From positions 310,001 through 374,000 of the forward strand of contig OZ345382.1 in NCBI GenBank assembly GCA_977006965.1: a DNA stretch of 64,000 nt, in the 5' to 3' direction. This stretch comes from Phymatolithon calcareum (taxonomy: Eukaryota > Rhodophyta > Florideophyceae > Hapalidiales). Position 1 is the first letter of the stretch. Each line of letters starts with the position of its first letter. Below the pieces are notes generated by a model that ran no database searches, was not told the origin of the DNA, and saw only the letters and a list, made by a program, of their open reading frames with translations. The position numbers and the translations under genes are program-made. Positions 46,804 to 57,416 of this stretch are shown here, piece by piece.

Positions 46804-47014
46804 CCGATGAACGAATAGTTCCCAACCGGGAAAATGGGAAATTGAGAAAATGGGAACGCCAATATATCCAATAGAATACGTACACTTGTGGAATTTGAAC
46901 CTGAAAGAAGAAGAAAAAGTAAAGTTTCACAAATGCAGGTATTCTATTGGACGTACTCGTGTTCCCAATTTCTCATTTTCCCATTTTCCCGGTTGGGAAC
47001 TATTCGTTCATCGG
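46804..47014. mobile_element. Foldback/MITE, 211 bp, with 54-bp near-perfect inverted ends
   Basis: 46804-46857 and 46961-47014 are reverse complements over 54 bases with two mismatches (outer ends CCGATGAACGAATAG and CTATTCGTTCATCGG). Weaker pairing continues inward (TCCAATAGAATA against TATTCTATTGGA). No clear target duplication. It lies 270 bases outside the left motif cluster of the 10-kb transposon. Confidence 0.85.
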
Positions 47015-47306
47015 TTGTGAAGAAAGAATGGTCAGTGTATTGATCGTTGTCTCCCTCTGTCTATCGGTCAATTTCGGCGTGCTATATACTGATACGACGC
47101 GCAATCTATGCCTCTGGTCTGGGCGCGAGTGCGTGTTCCAGCATCTCAGGAACAGATGGCCTGTAATAGAGAATGAGAGAACCAAATGCGTGCGGAATAC
47201 GTGCCGGTGCGCATTTGCTGCTGAATCAGGAAGACTGCGCGAGAATGCGCGTGGGATTCACTGGGGGCGCAGGATTTTGCAGTGATAGAAAAATTCGTAT
47301 CCCGTT

Positions 47307-47480
47307 GATAGGATTTTTCCTATCATAGGCTATGATAATGTGATGTTCTATCACGAATATAGGATTATGTTATCGCGGCGATACCTATTTCGATAGGAAA
47401 ACCCATATCTGATGTTGCATTTGTCGATACCACGAAATGATAATGGTGATATTATCTACTATGATAGGAAAGATAATATC
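47307..47480. repeat. Left subterminal cluster of GATAGGA motifs
   Basis: GATAGGA, ATAGGA, TCCTATC or one-base variants occur about six times here, including the palindromic 17-mer at 47307-47323 and GATAGGAAA at about 47392 and 47464. Likely transposase or accessory-protein binding sites, by analogy with CACTA elements. Confidence 0.65.
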
Positions 47481-47725
47481 AGTCGCCCTGTCGATTGTAC
47501 AGCTTCTTGAGATAGAATGGTCCGTAGTACCCTTATCACATGGTCGCTGGAGGGAGTGGAAAACCGGTCGCCGTGCGTGATTCACGGAAAACATTGACAA
47601 AGCGTCAAATGATGGGCAAGCCGAATGAACAATACGGTAGACAAGTCATGCCCAGTTTGACTTCTTCACTCTCTTTAGGACGTGTAAAGCATTTCTTAGA
47701 ATTTATGAAACAAGATATCAATGGT

Positions 47726-50700
47726 TTATCCGCAGCGGGGTGGATAGCCCTCCTTTCTAGACCTAAGGTAAAAAATGCCGCCCTCGAGGGGCGAGGCTTC
47801 AGCACTATGTCGTATTGTTCCTAAATGGGGCAAGACGGTGCATGATGGCGGCGTGCAGAGGTGAATAATGGATGCGGATCGCATTGAACCCGTCACTCGT
47901 ATAAATGACACAGGTCTCATTTCTGACTGTATCCGAGTGAGGACCGTATATTTTTGTTCCAGGGAGCTTGAAACATTTTGCGATGTCAATAATGGAAGAG
48001 ATTGACAAGGAAGAACAGCTGCGAAAATTTCTGTCTTTCCGGGAGATCGTTGGAATCTTACAAAACAGAGAATATACCAAAATGCCCGTCCTGTTAATGT
48101 GTTGTCAGAGCCCGCTGCACGTAGAACGCTTGCGAGAATGACAAACGGAAAATGAAAGGAAAAGCTGGAGGGTCGGAGGCAAAGTAAGTCCAGGACATCC
48201 CCGGATCTTAAGCGTTCGGTACTTTGGTTGGCAGAATATGCGGAGGTAATCAAATCACCGATGTCGATACCGCTAAACTGCCGGCGGGTAGTGAACGCAG
48301 AAACGAAATAATAGAACACCGCACGTCGACGATCTGTAGAAAACTGGGTTGCTCGGGTCCCCGTTTCTGGTGTTCCTTCTAGTTTCCAAGAGTGTGTCAC
48401 CGGTTGATTATTTATCTTTGCGATGACAGACATACCCTGAGTGTCTAGCTGTGCTGGTACGCAAGACGGGGGACCAAGTGCCTGTCGAACTTGAATCATA
48501 TGTCTCTCGTGCAGGGTTCCATTCATTGCTTGCACGGCTTCCCGTCCTGCAAGCAGTCGAAAGCACCCACGCAAGGCCCCGTAATCTCCAGATAGTGCAC
48601 TGGACGCGAGGAGCGAAAGCCGTCCCTGCCAATCATTTAGGAGGACACTGTTCATGGCTTGTAGATGGGGTTCCTTGTTATTTGACTGTTTTATACCTCT
48701 CTTTAGTGACTGATGAGCTTTTTCCAATATTAGCTCACCAGCGCGAGAGACGTGCCCAATCATGGGGAGCGTGGTTCGTACGAGTTCTCGTAGACGATGT
48801 ACGTTCGGTTTATCAATCGTTTTAATCGCGAGGAGCCGAATGCTATGCTTCTTAGAAAGAGCCGCACGTCGTTGCCTTCCACAGTCCGGATCCTCCATTG
48901 CGTGCACTTCACCGTCCGGCATTGTACACAAATCACGAATGAGATTGATATGGTCGAAAGCGAGTGATTGCAATTTCGTCATATGCGTGTAGCCGAAGTT
49001 CGATTTAAATGATTCTCCCTCAGAAGCACCATCTCGAAAATTGCTTGGGAGGAACCACAAATCAGAAACGAGACGAGAACATGATGCCAGAAGAGCGATT
49101 GCTGACCGGCACTGCCCCGTGATTGGTTCTGTTGTCCTAGTGACGAAGTCTGCATGCGCGTGGCCAAACTTAAAACCAAGCTCTGCTACGAACAAAAGAG
49201 CATAGAGCTCAGTCATGGACATTGTAAAAAGCTTGCGCTTGTCGTGGTCGAACAGTCGGTTCTGAGCAGGTAGACGGCACTCGGAGAGCAAACCAATTAA
49301 AAAGGCTTCACATGACTTTCTGTGCTGAGTTGTTGGAAGCATCTTGAACGCAAAATTGATACAGTCGCGCGCATGTCCTGTCAGAAGGTGATCAGGAGCC
49401 ACGAAACAAGCCTGATATGGGTCCAAATCGCCCGAAACAAGCGGCATGCCGAGAGTAGTTCTAGGAATTTGGGTTTTAACTTCCCACATAGCTTGTCGGC
49501 GGCGATGAGGAGGTAGACATGAATCATCATGGACTGGCTTCATTCCTAAGAGCTTGCACGTCTCTGGGCCTGGTGTACAATCACGAACCGTCGTGTGCTG
49601 GTAATACCTCCGGGCGGTACTCGAATTGGACCCATCGAACTCTGATCGGACATAACGGCTACCCACCAGAGAATCAGAGCGACGCACTACTGTGCATAGA
49701 TGGCAGCATGAATTTGCAGTGTGGCCGAGAACGTCAAGTACTTCATTTACAGCTGGAGTATCGCCAACCAGGCCTACAAGGTCGAGGAAAATACGCCTCT
49801 GGTTACCGTCGGCATCGACGTCCATAAATCCCTGAGTCATTCCGGTCGTTATATCATCCTGAATACGCTTAAACACAACGTCTGTCTTCACGCCGGGGGG
49901 TGTAAGACTAATTTTTCGAACAGCGTGAAGAGATGATCGCGATTTTAAGGGTAAATTTAAACAAAGCATGTAAAACCCATCGCCGGTTGCCAATTTACCA
50001 ACAGACATTTCGAACCCCTCCCAGAACAAAACGAACCTGTATATGACATATTTCTCTCCTGTTGGAAGAGTTCCAAAGCTGCTTACCGGCTCGTATCGTT
50101 GTGCTCCCCGTGAACCACTGTGCGGTGAGGTCATTGTAACGCTGCATATGTCGCGGTAGTTTAGATCTCCTGCACGGTTTGGGGGACCGCAAAGGTCCGA
50201 AATCTGATAGGATCCTGTCTGAAATTCGGACGGCAAAACAATGTCTGCAGGAATCCACAGCATGTGCCGACGATGCTCCTCGTTCTCCCGCCAAAATCTG
50301 TGGACAATGCAAAGACGGGAGCCATCATCACGTCGGCGTAAATTAGTGTCTGAAGGGCAAGGTTGAATCAATGCTACCACATCACCTGGCTTGACAATTG
50401 GCTTCACCCAGTCACGCCACGCTCGTTGAATCTGAGCACGCCTTGCTTTAATAGCAGCTCGTCGCTCCTTAAGCGCCTGTGTGAGTTGTGGAGAGATAGT
50501 TTTAAGCTTCGAAACATGATCGGTTCCAATGTCAGCTTGCATAGCGTCTGCGCTACTGCTGTCATCGTTAGGTAGTTCAGGAACAACGACGTCAACTGAG
50601 TCGGTCGGCGAGGTGTATGAGATAAAATTGAAGGCATTGCAAATCGCACGATCTCGGCGACACAATCCGTCCCGGAGTCCGCTTTCGAAGCCTGGGGTGT

Positions 50701-52006
50701 GACGACGGCTCGCATGATGCACTGTCCAAATAGCCGAAACCACTCCCCGAAGAGATAGTGGGGGACATGTTTGATCACAAGTCCCAAATGTAGAGATCAG
50801 TGCAGAAGAAAAGGCCTCTGATCCCGTAGCATAGAGCTCAATATTGTCTCCAGGCTCGGCGAATTGTGTCTGCGCGGTTGATTCGGAGTCTGTTGGTACG
50901 TCGAAGCTTATGTTTTGATGTGGGCCATAGAACATCTCACGGGCTGCAACAATCGGCCAGACATCAACACACTCGTCCGCCGTTACGGCACAGGTTGGTT
51001 TCCCTGACGAATTGTCGTTGCTAAATTGTACTGCTTCGAGGCTAGTTGATCTCATCGCCTCGAAAACAGGACCCGTGGATATATCAGCGCGAGCATATTC
51101 ACTAGGAAGTACCACTCGCACTTTTGCCATCGGTCTGCCTTCGTCGTCGAACTTAGAACAACGAGCACCTGCCTTTTTTAGATCAATGTGCTCGTAATAG
51201 TCGGTCGCTCGTGGAGCCAACGATTTGTATCGAATCGGGAGTACTACACGGTTAAGAGTGGAGAAATGTGGAAGACACGATATTCTTGAAGGTAAAGCGT
51301 TTTCCGGAAGAATATCAACACCCGACGTGTTCCACCCCCGATGGGGGAATTGCGCAAACGTATCGCCCATAGTCCGCATTGCGTGGTACATTACCTTAGT
51401 CATCTTCATCGAACCGCCAGTCATGAGAAGACCCCAGATAACTCTCCAACTCGAGATAAGAAGTGTAGAACTCTCTGAGCCGTCCATTCCCCTGGGCACT
51501 AACTGCTCATCTTCGACCGGTCGGCTCTCGGAAGCTCTGTTACAATCGTTTGTTTGTTCTGTCTCCGTCGCATTTTCCCGAAACATATCTTCAACAATTG
51601 AGGCGGGCTCATCATTAAAGACGTCATTAGAAGAAGATGGACTCCTGTGGAGACGCGCTCCGTTACCGGTGCTGTGTTCATTAAGCAAACCGCTGGAATG
51701 CTCGTGACCACGTTCTTCATCTGATGCCTCGTTTTGTCCGATTGCTGCGGACAAAAATACTCTAGCATCACCATGTCGTTCACGTGATGCCTCATTTTGC
51801 CCGCTCGGTAGGGGCAAAAATTCGGTACCATCATCGAAGTCTATGCGTCGCATAGAAGAGAAAGCAGGAGAAGAAGATCCCGTCGGCGTATTGATCGAAG
51901 TTCGGCGACCAGTTTGTGACGAGGCCGGGGGTGATATGTTGGGTATTGTCTGGAAGCGATGCCTGCTCCTCCTTTTTCGAGAAGCATTGTTCTCCTCGGT
52001 GTTCAT
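47726..52006 (-). CDS. Transposase-like protein, 1426 aa (CACTA/Plavaka-type fold suspected)
   Basis: An intact 1426-codon frame. Residues 1-190 are low-complexity, Ser/Arg/Glu-rich. The central part (about 620-770) carries the most family-like sequence: YVIYRFVLFWEGFEMSVGK, then LDLVGLVGDTPAVNEVLDVL and GHTANSCCHLC (near 735-765). The 'GD.PA...VLGH...C..C' layout is that of the TNP2/Plavaka group of DDE transposases, where a catalytic Asp is followed by a His/Cys zinc knuckle. Further on it has many His/Cys residues and a Lys/Arg-rich segment. The catalytic triad was not fully mapped. A short overlapping frame (52106-51831) with MVNATLQDLMINFFNY could be an alternative first exon. The gene is divergent from the 52319 frame, 312 bases apart. 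The C-terminal 150 residues approach the left end of the element. Confidence 0.62.
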   Translation of the reverse strand: MNTEENNASRKRRSRHRFQTIPNISPPASSQTGRRTSINTPTGSSSPAFSSMRRIDFDDGTEFLPLPSGQNEASRERHGDARVFLSAAIGQNEASDEERGHEHSSGLLNEHSTGNGARLHRSPSSSNDVFNDEPASIVEDMFRENATETEQTNDCNRASESRPVEDEQLVPRGMDGSESSTLLISSWRVIWGLLMTGGSMKMTKVMYHAMRTMGDTFAQFPHRGWNTSGVDILPENALPSRISCLPHFSTLNRVVLPIRYKSLAPRATDYYEHIDLKKAGARCSKFDDEGRPMAKVRVVLPSEYARADISTGPVFEAMRSTSLEAVQFSNDNSSGKPTCAVTADECVDVWPIVAAREMFYGPHQNISFDVPTDSESTAQTQFAEPGDNIELYATGSEAFSSALISTFGTCDQTCPPLSLRGVVSAIWTVHHASRRHTPGFESGLRDGLCRRDRAICNAFNFISYTSPTDSVDVVVPELPNDDSSSADAMQADIGTDHVSKLKTISPQLTQALKERRAAIKARRAQIQRAWRDWVKPIVKPGDVVALIQPCPSDTNLRRRDDGSRLCIVHRFWRENEEHRRHMLWIPADIVLPSEFQTGSYQISDLCGPPNRAGDLNYRDICSVTMTSPHSGSRGAQRYEPVSSFGTLPTGEKYVIYRFVLFWEGFEMSVGKLATGDGFYMLCLNLPLKSRSSLHAVRKISLTPPGVKTDVVFKRIQDDITTGMTQGFMDVDADGNQRRIFLDLVGLVGDTPAVNEVLDVLGHTANSCCHLCTVVRRSDSLVGSRYVRSEFDGSNSSTARRYYQHTTVRDCTPGPETCKLLGMKPVHDDSCLPPHRRRQAMWEVKTQIPRTTLGMPLVSGDLDPYQACFVAPDHLLTGHARDCINFAFKMLPTTQHRKSCEAFLIGLLSECRLPAQNRLFDHDKRKLFTMSMTELYALLFVAELGFKFGHAHADFVTRTTEPITGQCRSAIALLASCSRLVSDLWFLPSNFRDGASEGESFKSNFGYTHMTKLQSLAFDHINLIRDLCTMPDGEVHAMEDPDCGRQRRAALSKKHSIRLLAIKTIDKPNVHRLRELVRTTLPMIGHVSRAGELILEKAHQSLKRGIKQSNNKEPHLQAMNSVLLNDWQGRLSLLASSALSGDYGALRGCFRLLAGREAVQAMNGTLHERHMIQVRQALGPPSCVPAQLDTQGMSVIAKINNQPVTHSWKLEGTPETGTRATQFSTDRRRAVFYYFVSAFTTRRQFSGIDIGDLITSAYSANQSTERLRSGDVLDLLCLRPSSFSFHFPFVILASVLRAAGSDNTLTGRAFWYILCFVRFQRSPGKTEIFAAVLPCQSLPLLTSQNVSSSLEQKYTVLTRIQSEMRPVSFIRVTGSMRSASIIHLCTPPSCTVLPHLGTIRHSAEASPLEGGIFYLRSRKEGYPPRCG

Positions 52007-52318
52007 GAAAAGAAAGTGCCACTGTGCGATTGTCGTAGAATGCCTTCAATTTATCTGGGTAGTTAAAGAAATTGATCATCAGGTCCTGCAGGGTGGCGTT
52101 CACCATAAATCTCCATGTCCTCCGATTATAACGAGTTCTGAAGATCTCCTTTTTATATTAATAAATATATTTTTGATAAACCTGTGATACGATGCATGAT
52201 TAGAGCTAAGATACAATTACGTAGCATGGAAGACAATACCCCTGATATAGCTTTTGATGTGATGAAATGCAACTCGCCGTGAAATTCGCAGGCGTACTAC
52301 CGAAGACGTGCACCACGG
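52007..52318. promoter_or_regulatory. Divergent intergenic region inside the 10-kb transposon
   Basis: This 312-bp gap separates the start of the transposase-like gene from the start of the plus-strand frame at 52319. It is AT-rich around 52140-52200, as expected for a bidirectional promoter. No motif is assigned. Confidence 0.4.
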
Positions 52319-53674
52319 GTGATGGACTGTTCGATACGTCAGAAAATCGTGGCTACTGAACTTCACAGAATGTCTGATCTCCGTGATGCCTCCGATGTAA
52401 CGAACAAGTCGCCTAAGGTGGTTTCCCATGTACCTGTGTTGTCTACCAGACCTGTACTTATCCATCCCAGCGCACTCCAAGACAACGTCTCAAGGAAGGG
52501 TTCTGCTGTTCACATACTACCTCGCACAGTAGTAAATCCGCTAGCAGCAACACCGATTCCAATCATTTCTCCTGCCGCCCCGAGAGCATCACAGGGATAC
52601 GTATCGGAGGAAGTAGATGAACTGCGCCGATCTCACGCAGCAATGGCTGTCCAGCTGTCCGTGCTTGTCGATGATATCTCATCGCTGCGAAAGTCTGCGG
52701 AATCAGAGCGTGCGACAGCGATACTGAGAAAAACAGGAGTTAAGTCTAACTTTATCCGTCGAACTATTATCTTCGCAAAGATTTCTGCCGTTAAGGCCCT
52801 ACAATCTGGCAGCATCGAGCTTGGAAAGAAAGAACGATCACCTTGCGCGGCAAATTCTATTCGCCAAGTTTTCATCAAGTCTCGTCGATCTGATTGTACG
52901 CTTCTGGATTTTCAATTACTTACCCAAGAGCTTCTCAAATCGCCAACTATTCATTGCTCTGTATTTCCCTCCGAGTATTACGCAACATTTCCTACGATTT
53001 GCTCTGTTTCTCGACTGGAAATTATTTTCCCTTGCTACAGTTCTATGTGCGAGGCGCTTGAGATCAGCGTCGGGCTGCGAGAGGCGGGTTTGTACAAGGA
53101 GCGATATTCCACTGCGAGGGAAGGGCGACAATTTCGAGCATCTCAGATATTGGGCGTTAGTCTCCTTCGCAAACTAGCGGATGGGTCTAACTGTAGAACA
53201 GTGCTAATTGGGCACGGTATACCACTCCAGGAACCGGATGATCAGACACCATCACTTTTCCAAAGCTCTTGCGTCTGGCAGGACGATACCTGGACAACTG
53301 GCTTTTCCTTCAGAAAGGAGTCTTCAAAATCGCTCGCCAGATTGCCTGCACCGCCTGATCTTTCCGATATTCCTCTGCGACCTAGGATATCGGATATTAA
53401 CAGAAGAGGACAGGAGCAGAGGACGTTCTCTTTAGTTTGGGAACGTAGTACGTGCACATCGTTGGAGGTTCCACCCACGGCAGATTGTGTTCCTGGATGC
53501 CTGCGCTCAATATTTCCTTGTGTTGTACTCCGAACATCTGCTCTAGCAGCTACTGCCAGAAATGTCTTCTCGGCTCGAGTGGATGGAATGTTTCCTTCCC
53601 AAATCGCGGTATCACCCATGCCCACATCCTCCGCTGGCAATCTATCTACGAATTCAAGATTTTCCCTTCCTTAG
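52319..53674 (+). CDS. Hypothetical accessory protein of the transposon, 451-codon frame
   Basis: No family recognised. Residues 1-95 are Pro/Ser/Thr-rich. Residues about 95-150 look like a coiled coil (EEVDELRRSHAAMAVQLSVL, then SSLRKSAESERATAIL) followed by a basic stretch. After about residue 165 (near 52820) the composition becomes erratic, and an overlapping plus-strand frame (52821-53177) reads more protein-like (LARQILFAKFSSSLVDLIVRFW). A frameshift or an intron near 52820 is therefore possible, and the C-terminal two thirds of the stated frame may not be real. Three-part layout (low complexity, coiled coil, basic region) would suit a DNA-binding accessory protein; this is only an inference. 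Confidence 0.45.
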   Translation: MMDCSIRQKIVATELHRMSDLRDASDVTNKSPKVVSHVPVLSTRPVLIHPSALQDNVSRKGSAVHILPRTVVNPLAATPIPIISPAAPRASQGYVSEEVDELRRSHAAMAVQLSVLVDDISSLRKSAESERATAILRKTGVKSNFIRRTIIFAKISAVKALQSGSIELGKKERSPCAANSIRQVFIKSRRSDCTLLDFQLLTQELLKSPTIHCSVFPSEYYATFPTICSVSRLEIIFPCYSSMCEALEISVGLREAGLYKERYSTAREGRQFRASQILGVSLLRKLADGSNCRTVLIGHGIPLQEPDDQTPSLFQSSCVWQDDTWTTGFSFRKESSKSLARLPAPPDLSDIPLRPRISDINRRGQEQRTFSLVWERSTCTSLEVPPTADCVPGCLRSIFPCVVLRTSALAATARNVFSARVDGMFPSQIAVSPMPTSSAGNLSTNSRFSLP

Positions 53675-54077
53675 TAGGTCAGTACAATCCCGTAGTGAGT
53701 CTCCGCTCTTAATGTGTTTAGATACATCCTCATTAAACTCACACAATGTTTTAAAATTGATTCCCACGCACTACCTCAGTGCACCGTAAATTTAAAGTAG
53801 TAGCTAATTTTGACTGAATACGTTCGTCAGCATGTTACAGGGTACAAGTAAAACGATCAAAGGCTCAAAGGTACAGTTTGAGACGAGCTGAAAACAATAC
53901 CCGTAAGCGTGTTTATTACATCAGAGATTTGTTATCATTTGCAAAAACGGAAAATAGCGGGACTGCCAAAATTTTTGAATTAGGTAGCCTACGCAGGAAA
54001 CGAATATGGAATGTGGACATGCAGCAGTTCTAGATCAAAAATGACAAGAAAATTAGGTGGAACGCAATGTATAGCTT
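53675..54077. other. Gap between convergent transposon genes
   Basis: AT-rich 400-bp stretch where the plus-strand 52319 frame and the minus-strand 595-codon gene end. It probably holds both 3' untranslated regions. Confidence 0.4.
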
Positions 54078-55865
54078 CTACCAATGCACTGGGTGCCAAT
54101 CTGTTCCTAGATCCCCAATATCGGCCCGTGCCTCGTCAATCACGTCCGGTGCGAACCCTCCATTTCGTCTCACTTCTTCGGCTTGCCTCTTCTTCAGCTC
54201 CTCCTCGTACGTCTTCCATGGCATCAAAAACTTGAGATCATCGAGCTTTTCTCTTCTTGTCTTGTCTTTTCCATCTCCAGAATCTTTCAATCCCATCATC
54301 AAAGACAGCATTCCCCCGGGCTTTCCTTCTCGATACGTCACCTGTCCCAACGCCTTTGACTCTACGACAGAAGGATTCTCATCAAGTACAAGCTTCAATA
54401 ATCCTCGAAGACCTATAGCAATAGTATGGATTGCCCGCAGAGAATGCGCAGAGGACGCCAGAACGAATCGTGAGTCACCGACTTTAAAAAGTTCCATTAG
54501 AAAACCTGTCGCCACAGAATGCAAACTGACTTCCTCGCTTGCATTCCAGAAAGTATCCTCATCATCTCCAGGACTGTTGCTATCTGACGCCGCCACGCCT
54601 TGCCTTACCACTCGCCGCTTGTAGTTCAGGCGCACAGAGAGACCAGGGAATCTAGTTTCCATTTCAGATAGGGCTTTCACATTGGCGTCATCCGTCGCAT
54701 CATACACGATTCGCGCTGTCTGATACCTCGCCTTGTTCATGCTTGCCGTACTCGCTTGCTGTATGTTCCACATACCTTCAACTGCTCCATCAGCATCCTC
54801 AACCGTATGGTGATCGGTCAGTACAATTTCGAACCCCGCCTCTCTTGCCAGCTCCACCTCGTCAAAGTCACTTATCTTGTGCACCAAGAATAGCAGACAT
54901 GAGTACAAGTACGCGCGCCCATCGACCCGTCGATAGTTCAACCAAGACATTAAGATCGCGCGCATGTTCTTAATCGCGCAGACCTCCGGAGCATCTTTGT
55001 CAAGTTTACGCTTCTTAGCAGTGCTGGTAACTTCGTCCTCAGTGGACGGATTGGAGTGTTCTGGCTTCGATTCCATCTTGTCAAACACGCGATCTACTAT
55101 TTCTACAGCACAAGCTGGCGTGTTGAGACTGAGAAGCCACATCGGGGCACTGTAATCGTCTTCTTCTGCTACTTCCTTTCGCGTGCCGTTCATTGACATT
55201 GGAGGATCGGCGGTCAGAACCTTGGTCCTTGCGTATGAAAGCATCGTCAATATAGACCTCCTTAACCAAACACTCCATATAGCCGCAGAGCTTGTCTGGA
55301 ATTTCATCTTGCGCTTCTCGCCTGGCATAACTGCAAACATGGCTGTCTCGATACCAGACGCGGATGATGCCAATGTTAAACTTCGGCTCAGCTTAGTGCG
55401 CACGTCGTCATTCAACCAATGCCTCGCGCCATTAACTCTTCCGCCCATGCTTGCAACAACTATAGCAAGCAGCCATTCAAGCAGCGGGATAACACCTCGA
55501 CGGTTGTTCACACAAATCTTCTTCACCTGTGGCGAGTCAGCCGTGACTGTCTGCGAGGCCCGTTTTCTCACAACAGGGTCTGCTGGTCGACTTCCGTCAT
55601 GCACGCTTTCTGCCGTTCGTGCAGCGAGACGAGTCACGACCCTGTCCGCAACGCCATCTAGGAGGGAGTCGAGTTTAGACTCAATCTTCTCCATGATCCT
55701 TCCTTCTTGTGCACTAAGGCCTTGTTTAACCTCTTCCATAATATAGTTCTTGGCCTGGTCGAAAACTCCGATGACGAGCCCGCCTGAACCATTAGGTGGG
55801 CTACCGCCACTCTCTTGCGCTGTGTCTCTCATTTCAATGTCGGCGAAGATGGATAGACGATACAA
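54078..55865 (-). CDS. Hypothetical protein with coiled coil, 595 aa, second large gene of the transposon
   Basis: An intact 595-codon frame of no recognised family. Residues about 28-85 form a predicted coiled coil (KNYIMEEVKQGLSAQEGRIM and LDSLLDGVADRVVTRLAART). A basic cluster PVVRKRA and VKKICVNNRRG follows (about 97-125). The central part includes a nuclear-signal-like STAKKRKLDKD (about 283-293). The C-terminal half is globular-looking, with LVHKISDFDEVELAREAGF, IVLTDHHTVEDADGAVEGMW and a final acidic/basic region with KTYEEELKKRQAEEVRR. It lies between the motif clusters of the element and faces the 52319 gene. It could be the element's DNA-binding accessory factor or a captured host gene; the evidence does not decide. 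Confidence 0.6.
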   Translation of the reverse strand: MYRLSIFADIEMRDTAQESGGSPPNGSGGLVIGVFDQAKNYIMEEVKQGLSAQEGRIMEKIESKLDSLLDGVADRVVTRLAARTAESVHDGSRPADPVVRKRASQTVTADSPQVKKICVNNRRGVIPLLEWLLAIVVASMGGRVNGARHWLNDDVRTKLSRSLTLASSASGIETAMFAVMPGEKRKMKFQTSSAAIWSVWLRRSILTMLSYARTKVLTADPPMSMNGTRKEVAEEDDYSAPMWLLSLNTPACAVEIVDRVFDKMESKPEHSNPSTEDEVTSTAKKRKLDKDAPEVCAIKNMRAILMSWLNYRRVDGRAYLYSCLLFLVHKISDFDEVELAREAGFEIVLTDHHTVEDADGAVEGMWNIQQASTASMNKARYQTARIVYDATDDANVKALSEMETRFPGLSVRLNYKRRVVRQGVAASDSNSPGDDEDTFWNASEEVSLHSVATGFLMELFKVGDSRFVLASSAHSLRAIHTIAIGLRGLLKLVLDENPSVVESKALGQVTYREGKPGGMLSLMMGLKDSGDGKDKTRREKLDDLKFLMPWKTYEEELKKRQAEEVRRNGGFAPDVIDEARADIGDLGTDWHPVHW

Positions 55866-57263
55866 GTGAATTGTGTGCGCGCAGGTAAAACAGCTTTGAA
55901 TTCACTCCAAGGAGTCAATGCGACGGAATGGAAAAGCTCGATAGAACGGGACTAGCTGGAATCGACTGATTCCATATATTCCGATTTTCCCACCTCTTCA
56001 ATCTCTTGCACAGAGCAATGCATCACACTACCTCTGCGCTCTGAATTTGAAACACATCCATTGAGCAATTTCGTGTCAAAGACTAATTTGTCTTTGAAAC
56101 GAGATCGGTCTTGGATGCAGTACACAGGGAACAACAATGCTGTCCTTCGCTTTATCTGAAACACACTTTGCCATATCAAACAAACCCTAGAAACGACGTT
56201 TCGTTACTATTTCAGCCCTGCAACGCGCCGCCGAGGATCCTTCTTGTGCAGAGAAGACCACAACACCATGGCCTTGAGCAGACCCAACTGTGTTAGAGTA
56301 GCATTTGCTCACTGACGACAGCAGCAGCACATTGGCGCAAGGATTTCCCGTGCGAGATCGTAGCCGGCACCGAGCACACGAGACTGCTGGACCCGGGTAT
56401 GCTATGATCTGGATTGCGAATAACAAACGTGAGCCCCACATTTCCAACTTAATGCGCTCTTCGAACATTCCCCCGCTTTCGCAACTGACTTTCTTTATCT
56501 TTGACTTCGTTCGGAATAGGATCCTTGTGATGCCGTTTGAAGAACCGTTCACGTGTCCACTGCAGCCTTTCCTGGGGCTTGTATGAAGCAGATTTCAGGT
56601 TCGTCCTATGTCCCCAACATGTCTGCGGATTCGCATGCTACCCTGTTACAGGACTTCACACTGACACAACTTTCACATGATCTTTGTCCGCAATGGAGAG
56701 CTATGGCGGATCTTCCGAGGAGCACCGATGTAAGTTTTCCTATCCATGCCCTCCGTTTGCATAGCCCTCCAGATTTAACATTAATCCGTATTTTCTGTGT
56801 GTATGCAGCTGAGACTACCGCATTACTATAGTCATGACGATCTACCATGCCGGTGTCACCGACCATCGTCGTGGACGAATGTTTGCGGTGTTATCTTAGT
56901 CCACTACCACACATTTGTATCTTCATGTCCTATGTATATTTGAATGCCGTCAGAAAGTGATGCTCTTTTTCGTAAACTAATCATCTCTTCAGTTCTCAGT
57001 AAAGCGATAAAACAATCAATCTACCCCCATGTGCAATACCAAAAAGGTGCAGAGAGCGGCAGCTCTTCAAATCCTGCCTCCAGGTGACATGAGTGTGGAT
57101 AATAATGGCGATGCAATTTGACATAAGCGACGAGATACCACGGTCGATGCGAGGGAGGATGGATGACTGCTCCTACGGGTGGTTATACTGTAGATACCAG
57201 ATAACCATATCGGCGCGATAATAAAAGTCTTGTAATGTGCAATATCAACAACACTAGCAATGG
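55866..57263. other. Right part of the transposon, no supported gene
   Basis: Frames of 90-120 codons overlap on both strands (56187-56552 minus, 56305-56586 and 56553-56831 plus) without recognisable motifs. The stretch ends at the right GATAGGA cluster. Confidence 0.4.
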
Positions 57264-57416
57264 CGATAGGATTTTGATGTCTCATTGATAGGGAAAATCC
57301 TCTCCGTTAACTTTTGTGTCCTATCACTGCGATATGGTGTTATATAGGAAAAATCCTATCGATTGCGGCAATCATTGCTCTATCATAACGTATTATCAAA
57401 ATGGCCCGCGATAGGA
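57264..57416. repeat. Right subterminal cluster of GATAGGA motifs
   Basis: GATAGGA at 57264, GATAGGGA near 57287, TCCTATC near 57319 and 57354, the 17-mer complement at 57344-57360, and GATAGGA near 57411. It mirrors the left cluster in inverted orientation. Confidence 0.65.
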
